A stretch of DNA of 11,684 bases from DAIUFH01 sp036844705 (GCA_036844705.1 DAIUFH010000069.1:1-11684), one strand, 5' to 3'. Counted from the first letter of the stretch, positions 1-6,597 are shown. Notes: generated from the letters alone by a model not told the origin. Program-made: numbers and translations.

Positions 1-20
1 AAAACATCTTTGAAATCCAT
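1..20 (-). CDS. 5' end of a gene running off the left edge
   Basis: An ATG at 20-18 on the minus strand is preceded by GGAGG with a 5-nt spacer (TATAT), a textbook start. The six complete codons read M-D-F-K-D-V and then the window ends. The gene lies downstream of ftcD in the same direction, so it could be another histidine-degradation or folate gene. Six residues are too few to identify it, and the 238-bp gap with a hairpin and repeats leaves open whether it belongs to the same transcript. Confidence 0.6.
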
Positions 21-71
21 ATATACCTCCATTATTTAAAATCATTATTTTTTACGAAGCTAATACAACCA

Positions 72-96
72 AGGACCCGCTATAAATCAGGGTCCT
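72..96 (-). terminator. GC-rich hairpin downstream of ftcD, possible weak terminator
   Basis: AGGACCC (72-78) and GGGTCCT (90-96) form a perfect 7-bp stem around an 11-nt loop, between the ftcD stop and the start of the next minus-strand gene. On the minus strand the stem is followed by TGGTTGTATT, which is only moderately U-rich. It could be a partial terminator or an RNA-processing/stability element. It is not a clear rho-independent terminator in either direction. Confidence 0.45.
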
Positions 97-110
97 CAAA
101 AAGTTCTTTC

Positions 111-250
111 TTGTCATTCTGAGAAAGTCGAGGATCTTAAACCCGAGATTCTTCACGTACGTTCAGAATGACAAAATGGGTTGAGATTCTTCACGTACGT
201 TAGGATGACAAAGTGGGTTGAGATTCTTCACGTACGTTAGAATGACAAAT
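111..250. repeat. Cluster of 37-38 bp tandem repeats with a 12-bp inverted repeat
   Basis: Three head-to-tail copies begin at 145, 183 and 220, each starting GAGATTCTTCACGTACGTT and continuing with an AGAATGACAAA-like segment. The periods are 38 and 37 bp and the copies differ at only a few positions. Each copy contains the palindrome ACGTACGT. To the left, TTGTCATTCTGA (111-122) is the exact reverse complement of TCAGAATGACAA (163-174) in copy 1, so the 64-bp interval 111-174 can fold on itself. The sequence resembles dispersed 'TGTCATTCTGAG...GAAGAATCTC' intergenic repeats that I recall from many bacterial genomes. No coding potential is seen. Confidence 0.8.
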
Positions 251-258
251 TATATCTT

Positions 259-1158
259 TTATTGTTCGTCTAACAATCTTTTTTCTAGTATTTGGTCTAT
301 ACTAAAGTTTTCTATTTGTAGATAATATTCTGCTACATCAAGTAAAGACTTCATAGGTACAGTCCCGATAACTTCGCTTCCTACCACATTTACTCCATAT
401 CTTCTTGCTTCCATTTTTACCATTTCAAAAGCTTGGTAAACTGCTGACTTTTCGTAGTTTACTAGATTCATTGAAACTTGAGTTTGATTTCTTTCTTCAA
501 GCTTTAATCCTATTGCCTTTACATATCTTAGTCCGCCACCAATGTGTCTTATTTTCTTTGCAATTTTACTTGCAATTTCTACATCTGGTGTATCTAGATT
601 TATATTAAATGCTACTAAAGGAACTCTTGCACCTACTGCTGTAGCTCCACTCTTTACATTCATCTCTTGAGGTCCAAAATCAGGCTTCCATTCTTCACCT
701 TTAATTTTTTCAAAGAATCCTTCGTATTGACCTTTTCTAACATCTGCAAGATTTTTTCTAGCAGGTGTTGATGCTGCATCTTCATATAGATATACCGGAA
801 TACCCCAGCTTCCTATTTCAGCTCCTACTTCTTTTGCAACATCTACACATTCAGCTATTGTTACATTGGAAACAGGTGTAAATGGAATAACATCTGTTGC
901 ACCCATTCTAGGGTGAGCTCCTTCGTGTTTTGACATATCTATAAGTTCAGCAGCTTTTTTTGCAGAATTTATAGCAGCTTCTCTTACTTGCTCTGGGGAA
1001 CCTATCATTGTAAGAACTGTTCTATTGTGATCTTTGTCTGATGAATAGTCTAAAATTGTAATACCTTCAATTTTTCTAACTTCATCAATAATTTGTTCTA
1101 CTATTGCTTCATCTCTACCTTCACTAAAATTTGGTACACATTCCATTAATTTTTTCAT
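259..1158 (-). CDS. ftcD: Glutamate formimidoyltransferase
   Basis: This 299-residue cytoplasmic enzyme transfers the formimino group of N-formimino-L-glutamate to tetrahydrofolate, giving 5-formimino-tetrahydrofolate and glutamate, a late step of anaerobic histidine breakdown. The N-terminus shows the family signature ECVPNFSEGRD (residues 6-16), then DHNRTVLT (43-50) and AHPRMGATDVIPF (81-93). In the latter, His82 matches the catalytic histidine of the mammalian transferase domain. The length fits the stand-alone transferase. The C-terminal cyclodeaminase domain of the animal fusion protein is absent, so a separate cyclodeaminase is expected elsewhere. The ATG at 1158 follows AGGAGG with a 5-nt spacer. 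The gene starts 23 bp after the gltS stop and is presumably cotranscribed with it from the sigma-54 promoter at 2531-2546. Confidence 0.95.
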   Translation of the reverse strand: MKKLMECVPNFSEGRDEAIVEQIIDEVRKIEGITILDYSSDKDHNRTVLTMIGSPEQVREAAINSAKKAAELIDMSKHEGAHPRMGATDVIPFTPVSNVTIAECVDVAKEVGAEIGSWGIPVYLYEDAASTPARKNLADVRKGQYEGFFEKIKGEEWKPDFGPQEMNVKSGATAVGARVPLVAFNINLDTPDVEIASKIAKKIRHIGGGLRYVKAIGLKLEERNQTQVSMNLVNYEKSAVYQAFEMVKMEARRYGVNVVGSEVIGTVPMKSLLDVAEYYLQIENFSIDQILEKRLLDEQ

Positions 1159-1181
1159 AATTTCCTCCTAAATATATCTTT

Positions 1182-2420
1182 TTATTTCAAATTCTCAACA
1201 AAAGTCTTTATAAACCACACTGTTTGAGGTTGATAAATAATATCTACTAGAAATGCTCCAACTATTGGAACTATCATCATAGCTTTTCTACTCATACCAT
1301 AACGGTCATTAACAGCAGTAAGATTTACAATCGCTGTAGGAGTTGCACCTAAGCCATGTCCTAAAAGACCTGCACACATAACAGCAGCATCGTAGTTCTT
1401 TCCAAGTATACGGAATACAATGAAATATGAGAATAAAACTAAGAAAATAACTTGGCAAGCTAAAACTGCGAGCATTGGTCCTGCAAGATCAGCTAATTCC
1501 CACATTCTTAAAGTCATCATAGCTATGGATAAATAAAGTCCAAGAGTGACATCACCTATTCCTTCTACTAAAGGATAGTCAAACTTATACCAACGAGTCT
1601 TTTCATTGATATTACGTACAACAACTGCTACAAACATTGCTCCAACATAGGTTGGAAATTCCATATCTATTAACTTGCCTACCCAGCTTGAAACCATAGT
1701 TCCAAGAGCCATACATACTAAAATAGCAGTTACGTTTTTCATAATATCAAGTCCGCTTAAAGCTTCACCACTGGCAACATTTATTTCTGTTATACTTGTA
1801 TCTAAATCCTGACTAGGATCTGGTTTTAAGTCATATTTTTCAATTAAACGCCTAGCAACGGGACCGCCAACCATTACAGATGAAATCAAACCGAAAGTTG
1901 CTGCTGCTGCTCCTACAAGCTGACCTGCAGGATATCCCATCCCTTCAAAAGTAAGACCATATGCAGCGCCTGCTCCATGTCCACCAATCATCGTAATAGC
2001 ACTTGATAAAAGTCCATATGCCGGCTCTAAACCAGTTAACTTAGAAACAGCAATTCCTATACCATTTTGGAAAATAGAAACAACACCGGCCACTAACCAA
2101 TAAACAATTAATAAAACTCCACCTTTTTTCAACAGGGCGATACTTGCACCAAGTCCAACTGTAGTAAAGAATGCTAACATAAAGAAAGATTGCAATGTTG
2201 TATCAAAAGTAAAAGAAAATGCCCCTGTGACATGCCCAGCCCATGTGACGAGCATAAATAGAAATCCACCTACTACAGGTGCTGGAATACAATATTTTTC
2301 TAAAAACCTGACCTTGCCCTTAATAAAATAACCTATGATTAGCAGTACTGCGGCCATAGCAGTAGTCATAACCATATCTGCATTGATGGTGAAAACATTT
2401 TCAATGATTTCAAAAGACAT
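1182..2420 (-). CDS. gltS: Sodium/glutamate symporter, GltS (ESS) family
   Basis: A 412-residue polytopic inner-membrane protein, the usual length for GltS carriers, which cotransport glutamate with sodium. It shows the pseudo-twofold repeat of the family. The first re-entrant motif GGHGAGAAYG lies at residues 146-155 and the matching GLLGHGLGATPTA at about 351-363. The conserved CIPAPVVGG is at 44-52 after the first membrane span. The start is the ATG at 2420, because AGGAGG lies 7 nt upstream. The in-frame TTG at 2426 would sit only 1-2 nt from that site and is rejected. It is the first gene of a gltS-ftcD pair. The neighbour makes glutamate from formiminoglutamate, so this carrier may export glutamate or import glutamate or its formimino derivative. 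Its substrate is not proven by sequence. Confidence 0.93.
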   Translation of the reverse strand: MSFEIIENVFTINADMVMTTAMAAVLLIIGYFIKGKVRFLEKYCIPAPVVGGFLFMLVTWAGHVTGAFSFTFDTTLQSFFMLAFFTTVGLGASIALLKKGGVLLIVYWLVAGVVSIFQNGIGIAVSKLTGLEPAYGLLSSAITMIGGHGAGAAYGLTFEGMGYPAGQLVGAAAATFGLISSVMVGGPVARRLIEKYDLKPDPSQDLDTSITEINVASGEALSGLDIMKNVTAILVCMALGTMVSSWVGKLIDMEFPTYVGAMFVAVVVRNINEKTRWYKFDYPLVEGIGDVTLGLYLSIAMMTLRMWELADLAGPMLAVLACQVIFLVLFSYFIVFRILGKNYDAAVMCAGLLGHGLGATPTAIVNLTAVNDRYGMSRKAMMIVPIVGAFLVDIIYQPQTVWFIKTFVENLK

Positions 2421-2446
2421 ATACAATACCTCCTATCATTATTTTC

Positions 2447-2508
2447 TAGGATTTTTGCTAAAGTTCCTCCTTCCATAAAACTCTCAGAGCATATTTTACA
2501 AAATCCTA
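2447..2508 (-). promoter_or_regulatory. Inverted repeat in the gltS leader with an internal Shine-Dalgarno-like sequence
   Basis: TAGGATTTT (2447-2455) and AAAATCCTA (2500-2508) are exact 9-bp inverted arms. Both fall inside the roughly 100-nt leader predicted downstream of the sigma-54 promoter. The 44-nt interior contains, on the transcript, CTCTGAGAG and an extra AGGAGG (about 2466-2471) with no properly spaced start codon. The true gltS ribosome site lies just outside the right arm of the folded RNA. This could be a regulatory or stabilising leader fold. I do not recognise a known riboswitch class. Confidence 0.4.
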
Positions 2509-2530
2509 CAAAAACTATGAACAAATATAT

Positions 2531-2546
2531 TGCATATCCCATGCCA
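2531..2546 (-). promoter_or_regulatory. Sigma-54 (-24/-12) promoter for gltS-ftcD
   Basis: The minus strand reads TGGCATGGGATATGCA. Against the sigma-54 consensus TGGCAC-G-N4-TTGCW, the essential GG and GC dinucleotides are present with exactly 10 bp between them, and TGGCA and TGCA are intact. The predicted start is near 2520, giving a leader of about 100 nt before gltS. An NtrC-type activator gene ends at 2665, immediately upstream, and supplies the expected regulator. Together these make the assignment strong for a call from sequence alone. Confidence 0.85.
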
Positions 2547-2618
2547 ACTATTGAAAATGTAAAGAATGGCTATATTACTGAATTTAGCATTCAATAGATA
2601 CATCTTTTCCTGTAAATT

Positions 2619-2661
2619 TGCAAAAATTGCCCTGCATTTTTTGCATGCTGCATTTTTTGCA
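2619..2661. promoter_or_regulatory. Three TGCA-N5-TGCA dyads, probable activator binding sites (UAS)
   Basis: TGCATTTTTTGCA occurs twice exactly (2633-2645 and 2649-2661). A related copy in the opposite sense, GGCAATTTTTGCA on the minus strand, is at 2619-2631. Each is a TGCA/TGCA half-site pair around a 5-bp centre. The centres are near 2625, 2639 and 2655, which is about 105-135 bp upstream of the predicted gltS transcript start. This is the usual distance for enhancer-like sites of NtrC-type activators. The sites lie directly after the activator's stop codon. No U-run follows the hairpins, so a terminator is unlikely. Confidence 0.75.
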
Positions 2662-2664
2662 GTG

Positions 2665-4011
2665 TTAATTCAAATTATATTCTTTTATTTTGTATCTAAG
2701 TGCTCTTTCACTTATGCCAAGACTGTCAGCAGTCCATTTTCTATTCTGATTATTATTTTTTAGTGCAAATTCTATAACTTTTTTCTCTATTTCCTTCATA
2801 TTTTCTGCCTCATAAATCTTAATATAGTTTTCAGAGTTAGAATTCTCAGAGTTCATCACCTTATTTGTATTGATATTAAGTAAATCAGATTCAATATATT
2901 CACCTGTACTTAAAAGAACCGCTCTTTGGATAATATTCTCCAGTTCTCTTATATTTCCCTCGAAGCTGTAATGTCTAAGTTGCTCGTAGGCTTTTTCAGT
3001 AATTCCCTTTATGTTTTTATTAAAAGAAATATTGTATTTTTCTATGAAATAGGGTACAAGTAGTTCCAAATCTTCCAACCTCTCTCTTAAGGGCGGAGCA
3101 ATTAGATTTATGACATTGATTCTATAAAATAAATCTTCTCGAAAATTGCCTTCTTCTACTTCCTTTTTTAAATTTCTATTGGTAGAGCATATTATTCGTA
3201 CATCTACCTTATAAGTCTTGTCATCTCCTACAGACCTTACTTCCTTATCCTGTAGAAATCTAAGTAGCTTTGATTGCAGCCTTAAATCCATTTCACCTAT
3301 TTCATCAAGAAGAAGGGTACCATTGTCGGCTCTTCTTATAATACCTATTTCGTCCTTATAAGCACCAGTAAAAGTCCCTTTTCTATATCCGAAAAGTTCA
3401 CTTTCAAGAAGATCACCAGGCATAGCAGCACAGTTAATTGCTACAAAAGGCTTATCAGCACGATTACTTGAGGTATGAATTTTCTGAGCTATAAGCTCCT
3501 TACCCGTTCCACTTTCACCAGTGATTAATACCGTAGCATCAGTGTCTTTTATCTTATTTATGATATTAATTAACTCCTTTATAGGAGGTGATTCACCGAT
3601 TAAATCTTTCTTTATATGACCCTCGAGGTTACTTATCTTTTGAGTCATTGTCAGCTTTTCATCTGCTTTATTTAATAAAAGCAACAGCTGATCATTTTCA
3701 ATAGGTTTGGTAATAAAATAATATGCACCAGACTTTATAGCATCAATAGAGTTTTCTATTGTTGAATATGCTGTCATAATAATTATAATTGCATCCGGGT
3801 CTATACTAAGGAACTTTTTCATAAGGTCAAGTCCATTATCTTCCTTAAGCCTTAGGTCAAGAAGTATTAGTGATACTTTCTCCTTCTTAAATATATCGAT
3901 AGCTTCAGTAGAATTGTCACTAGTATAAATTTCATAATAATCTTCAAGAAGGAATTTTAATGATCTTAGTATTTTAATTTCATCATCAATTATCAGTAGC
4001 TTGTTCTTCAT
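2665..4011 (-). CDS. NtrC-family sigma-54-dependent response regulator
   Basis: A 448-residue cytoplasmic activator with three domains. The receiver (about 1-120) has acidic residues Asp9/Asp10, phosphoacceptor Asp52, Thr80 and Lys102. The AAA+ domain (about 137-370) has Walker A GESGTGKE at 165-172, the sigma-54-contacting loop as GTFTGA at 212-217 (usually GAFTGA), Walker B LLLDE at 233-237 and the REDLFYR motif near 291-297. A Fis-type helix-turn-helix lies at about 405-448 (TADSLGISERALRYKI). The usual YxWPGNVREL motif appears as YSFEGNIREL. The ATG at 4011 is preferred over the GTG at 4020, because the GGGTG serving as ribosome site includes that GTG. It overlaps the end of the upstream sensor kinase by 26 bp, so the two are translationally coupled. 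The probable target is the -24/-12 promoter just downstream. Confidence 0.95.
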   Translation of the reverse strand: MKNKLLIIDDEIKILRSLKFLLEDYYEIYTSDNSTEAIDIFKKEKVSLILLDLRLKEDNGLDLMKKFLSIDPDAIIIIMTAYSTIENSIDAIKSGAYYFITKPIENDQLLLLLNKADEKLTMTQKISNLEGHIKKDLIGESPPIKELINIINKIKDTDATVLITGESGTGKELIAQKIHTSSNRADKPFVAINCAAMPGDLLESELFGYRKGTFTGAYKDEIGIIRRADNGTLLLDEIGEMDLRLQSKLLRFLQDKEVRSVGDDKTYKVDVRIICSTNRNLKKEVEEGNFREDLFYRINVINLIAPPLRERLEDLELLVPYFIEKYNISFNKNIKGITEKAYEQLRHYSFEGNIRELENIIQRAVLLSTGEYIESDLLNINTNKVMNSENSNSENYIKIYEAENMKEIEKKVIEFALKNNNQNRKWTADSLGISERALRYKIKEYNLN

Positions 4012-5587
4012 AAGTTTCACCCTTTTTTACTTTTATGATAATAGACATACCTTTCATTTCACCATCACTTTCTGCAGAAATACTTCCTCCGTTTTCTTCA
4101 ACCATCTGCTTTACTATAAACATTCCTACTCCATTTCCATTTACCTTTGTAGTATAAAATGGCTCAAAGATATATTGTATATCGTTATCATTCATTCCAA
4201 ATCCATTATCCCTAAAATATAACACTATAAGTTCATCTTCTTCAACTGCGGTTATTTCGATAATTGGCTCTAATATATCCTTAAGAGCATCTTTACTGTT
4301 TAAAAGTATGTTCAAGACAATTTGTTTGAAATGATTGATATCAAATTCAATGTAAAAAGATTTGTCTACATTAATTACTAATTTAATATTTTTAATCTGT
4401 AACTTAAACAGTTTAATTGAATTCATTAATTCCTCATAAAGATTAAGTCTTTCTACAACAGGCTTTCTAGGTGAAGTATATTCGACAAATTCTTTGATAA
4501 GAGCATCAATTCTGTCGATTTCATCAGGTATATCTTCAGACGCTGCTATCATGAATTCTTTATTATCCAGTTTGTCCTTCATTTGTCCTGTATATATTTT
4601 AATTGATGTTAAAGGATTTCTAATTTCATGGGCCACTGAGGAGATTATTTTGTCCATAAACTGCAGTTTATCATAGTGCCTTAATTCGTTAATTAATGCT
4701 TTTTGCTCCTCTGTTTTTGTTTCTATAATTCTTTTTAATTTATTGTTGATACCCTGAATTACAAAAATAATAGCTAGCATAGATGCAGATGCAGCAAAAG
4801 TAAATTTCCAAAGAATTTCATACTCATTCCTTGTATTTTTTATAGGGGTTCCAAACCATTTTCTATACAATGAGTCATACATTCCATTTTTTTGAATTTC
4901 ATTTAAGCCCTTATTTAATTTATACAACAATTCCTCATTGTCTTTGGCTACTGCCATCGCATATTTAGATTCGTTTAATGCTTCACCTACTATCTTCACC
5001 AGCTCGATAGAGTTTGTTTCTTTGCAGAGATAATTCACAGTTAATGTATTTCCAATTAGTGCATCTACATGTCCATCCAGTAATGATTTTAGTGCCTCAC
5101 CTAATGAATCATATTGGATTATCTTTACATCTGCAATTTTATTAATATCATTGTATACAACGTCTTCTTTTTGCAATGCAACTGTTTTGCCTACTAAATC
5201 TCTGTTACTATTTATAGCTCTATTATCATTTAGTACAAATATTGACTGAGAGTTCATTAACATAGAGTCTGTAAATAAAAATCTACTTTTCCTCTCCTCT
5301 GACTCTTTCATTCCCTGGATAATATCAGTTTGTCCCTGCTGAACGGAATTGTAGGCGTCCTCCCATTTCATAGGAATAAATTCAAATTGTATTCCTGTTA
5401 CCAAACTTATTGCCTTAAGCATGTCTACATTAAATCCTTTAAAAACACCATCAGAGTCAACATATTCATATGGTGGAAATTTATTGTCTCCAGCAACCCT
5501 ATATGTTTCAGTTTCTGCAAATGACGGTATTGAGAAAAAATTTATGATAAGTAAAGTTAAAATAAGTTTAATGGTACTTCTCCTCAT
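3986..5587 (-). CDS. Sensor histidine kinase with extracytoplasmic family-3 solute-binding domain
   Basis: A 533-residue membrane kinase. A signal peptide (about 1-24, ending near SFA) leads into a bacterial solute-binding family 3 domain (about 28-248). This opens with YRVAGDNKFPPYEY and has an arginine (about Arg99, in SEERKSRFLF) at the position that binds the ligand carboxylate in amino-acid-binding proteins. A single transmembrane helix lies at about 260-279, followed by a short coiled region. The dimerisation/phosphoacceptor helix has SVAHEIRNPL (His320), and a C-terminal ATPase carries an N box (LNILLNSKDAL), DNGFGM and GNGVGM. The kinase half is NtrB-like. The ATG at 5587 is chosen because AAAGGA precedes it and the signal peptide then starts cleanly. 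The in-frame GTG at 5620 has no such site. The partner is the overlapping NtrC-type regulator. The likely ligand is an amino acid or a derivative. Confidence 0.92.
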   Translation of the reverse strand: MRRSTIKLILTLLIINFFSIPSFAETETYRVAGDNKFPPYEYVDSDGVFKGFNVDMLKAISLVTGIQFEFIPMKWEDAYNSVQQGQTDIIQGMKESEERKSRFLFTDSMLMNSQSIFVLNDNRAINSNRDLVGKTVALQKEDVVYNDINKIADVKIIQYDSLGEALKSLLDGHVDALIGNTLTVNYLCKETNSIELVKIVGEALNESKYAMAVAKDNEELLYKLNKGLNEIQKNGMYDSLYRKWFGTPIKNTRNEYEILWKFTFAASASMLAIIFVIQGINNKLKRIIETKTEEQKALINELRHYDKLQFMDKIISSVAHEIRNPLTSIKIYTGQMKDKLDNKEFMIAASEDIPDEIDRIDALIKEFVEYTSPRKPVVERLNLYEELMNSIKLFKLQIKNIKLVINVDKSFYIEFDINHFKQIVLNILLNSKDALKDILEPIIEITAVEEDELIVLYFRDNGFGMNDNDIQYIFEPFYTTKVNGNGVGMFIVKQMVEENGGSISAESDGEMKGMSIIIKVKKGETYEEQATDN

Positions 5588-5618
5588 GATTATTTCCTTT
5601 CTTAGAGACAAACGAACC

Positions 5619-5631
5619 ACTGAAATTCAGT
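5619..5631. promoter_or_regulatory. 13-bp dyad in the leader of the sensor-kinase operon
   Basis: ACTGAA-A-TTCAGT is a perfect 6+6 dyad about 13-25 nt downstream of the predicted transcript start. It could be an operator for autoregulation. It is short enough to be chance in AT-rich DNA. Confidence 0.3.
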
Positions 5632-5650
5632 ATAGTTCTCTTATAATAAC

Positions 5651-5679
5651 ATTATAGCTGTTTTTTACTAAAATATAAA
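5651..5679 (-). promoter_or_regulatory. Sigma-70-type promoter of the sensor kinase-regulator operon
   Basis: On the minus strand TTTATA (5679-5674) is followed, after exactly 17 bp, by a perfect TATAAT (5656-5651). The predicted start near 5644 leaves a leader of about 57 nt before the ATG at 5587. The promoter lies just past the terminator of the upstream operon, which supports an independent transcription unit. Confidence 0.65.
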
Positions 5680-5684
5680 GGCAG

Positions 5685-5718
5685 AAAAAATCCAGCAGAA
5701 GCTTCAACTTTGCTGGAT
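5685..5718 (-). terminator. Rho-independent terminator of the dipeptidase operon
   Basis: On the minus strand ATCCAGCA (5718-5711) pairs perfectly with TGCTGGAT (5697-5690) around a 13-nt loop. The stem ends in a run of six T residues (5690-5685). It lies 28 bp after the serine hydrolase stop and closes the dipeptidase-permease-hydrolase operon. Confidence 0.88.
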
Positions 5719-5745
5719 CCCTGTGTAGATATTAAGATTTTGATA

Positions 5746-6597
5746 TTAACATTTATAACTTTCTACCATATAGTCATATACTACCTTAGACAATTTTGCA
5801 ATTATATTAACTCCATGAGCATCTGTAGACAAATCTTTTGTATATATAGCTAAAATATATTTATATCCCTTAGGAAGCAAGAAGATTCCTACATCATGCT
5901 GTACTTTGAACAGTTCCCCCGTTTTATGAGCTACGACAATAGTTCCTTCTTTTATTGTATCAGAATCAATATCTGGATCATCAGGTTCTAGAGCCGGTAT
6001 CAAATATGGCAATTTTAAATTTAATTGTTGTCTTTTCATGATACTGATTACTTGTTCTGATATGCTAGCAGAGCCTATTTCATTGTTTACTAATTGTTTT
6101 AAAAGATAACCCATTTCATTAGGAGTTGTAATATTATCTTTCCCAGCCTCCAAGGATTCCAAATCCATCATCTTTCTTTGTAGCTTGGTTTTTTTCAGAT
6201 TTACACCTCTGCAAAAATTAGTTACTTCCTCAGGTCCACCAACTAAATCGATTAATTGATTTGTTGCTATATTATCACTCAAAACTATAGCTAATCTTGC
6301 CATATCCATTGGAGTAGGTCTGTATAAGTGATCCAATTCTTTTATGATACCTGCTCCTCCTACTCTGTTTGATTCTTCAACTTGTACTTGTGCACCTAAG
6401 TCAATTTCTCCTTTTTCCGCCTTAGTTAAAAGCAGTGACACTAAAGGGATTTTAATAGTACTAGCTGCAGAAAATTCCATATTCCCATTAATGTTGAATT
6501 GGTCTCCTGATTGAATATCCTCAAAATATAAACCTACAGTTCCATCTAATTCTGATAAAACAGAGTAAATATTTTTCTCCATTTCTCTCATTGACAT
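5746..6597 (-). CDS. Cytoplasmic serine hydrolase, class A beta-lactamase fold
   Basis: A 283-residue protein of the beta-lactamase/transpeptidase-like superfamily (PF13354 type). The three active-site elements are present: S46-T-I-K49 (SxxK), S107-D-N109 (SDN loop) and K225-T-G227 (KTG). The omega-loop region reads MMDLESLEAGKDNITTPNE instead of the ExxLN of true class A lactamases, so deacylation and therefore penicillinase activity are doubtful. There is no signal peptide: the N-terminus is polar (MSMREMEKNIYSV), and the product should stay in the cytoplasm, unusual for this fold. The ATG at 6597 follows GGGGGTG with a 6-nt spacer. The GTG at 6606 is too close to that site. It is the last gene of the operon with a permease and a dipeptidase, suggesting hydrolysis of an imported peptide, amide or lactam. 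The true substrate is unknown. Confidence 0.85.
   Translation of the reverse strand: MSMREMEKNIYSVLSELDGTVGLYFEDIQSGDQFNINGNMEFSAASTIKIPLVSLLLTKAEKGEIDLGAQVQVEESNRVGGAGIIKELDHLYRPTPMDMARLAIVLSDNIATNQLIDLVGGPEEVTNFCRGVNLKKTKLQRKMMDLESLEAGKDNITTPNEMGYLLKQLVNNEIGSASISEQVISIMKRQQLNLKLPYLIPALEPDDPDIDSDTIKEGTIVVAHKTGELFKVQHDVGIFLLPKGYKYILAIYTKDLSTDAHGVNIIAKLSKVVYDYMVESYKC

Noticed and set aside
111..174. Small mobile element (MITE) with 12-bp inverted ends
   Set aside because: No target-site duplication is visible and the right arm is part of the tandem repeat unit. It is noted as repeat structure only.
145..250. CRISPR-like repetition
   Set aside because: The copies are directly adjacent with no unique spacers between them, and only three are present. 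This is a tandem repeat, not a CRISPR array.
2421..2426. Upstream TTG start for gltS
   Set aside because: It would leave only 1-2 nt between AGGAGG and the start codon. The ATG at 2420 has normal spacing.
2474..2495. Glycine-riboswitch-like AAACTCTCAGAG string on the plus strand
   Set aside because: The rest of the aptamer core is missing, and the string lies antisense to the gltS leader with no plus-strand gene behind it.
2619..2661. Terminator after the NtrC-type regulator
   Set aside because: The small hairpins have A/T-filled loops and no terminal U-run on the minus strand. Position and repetition fit binding sites better.
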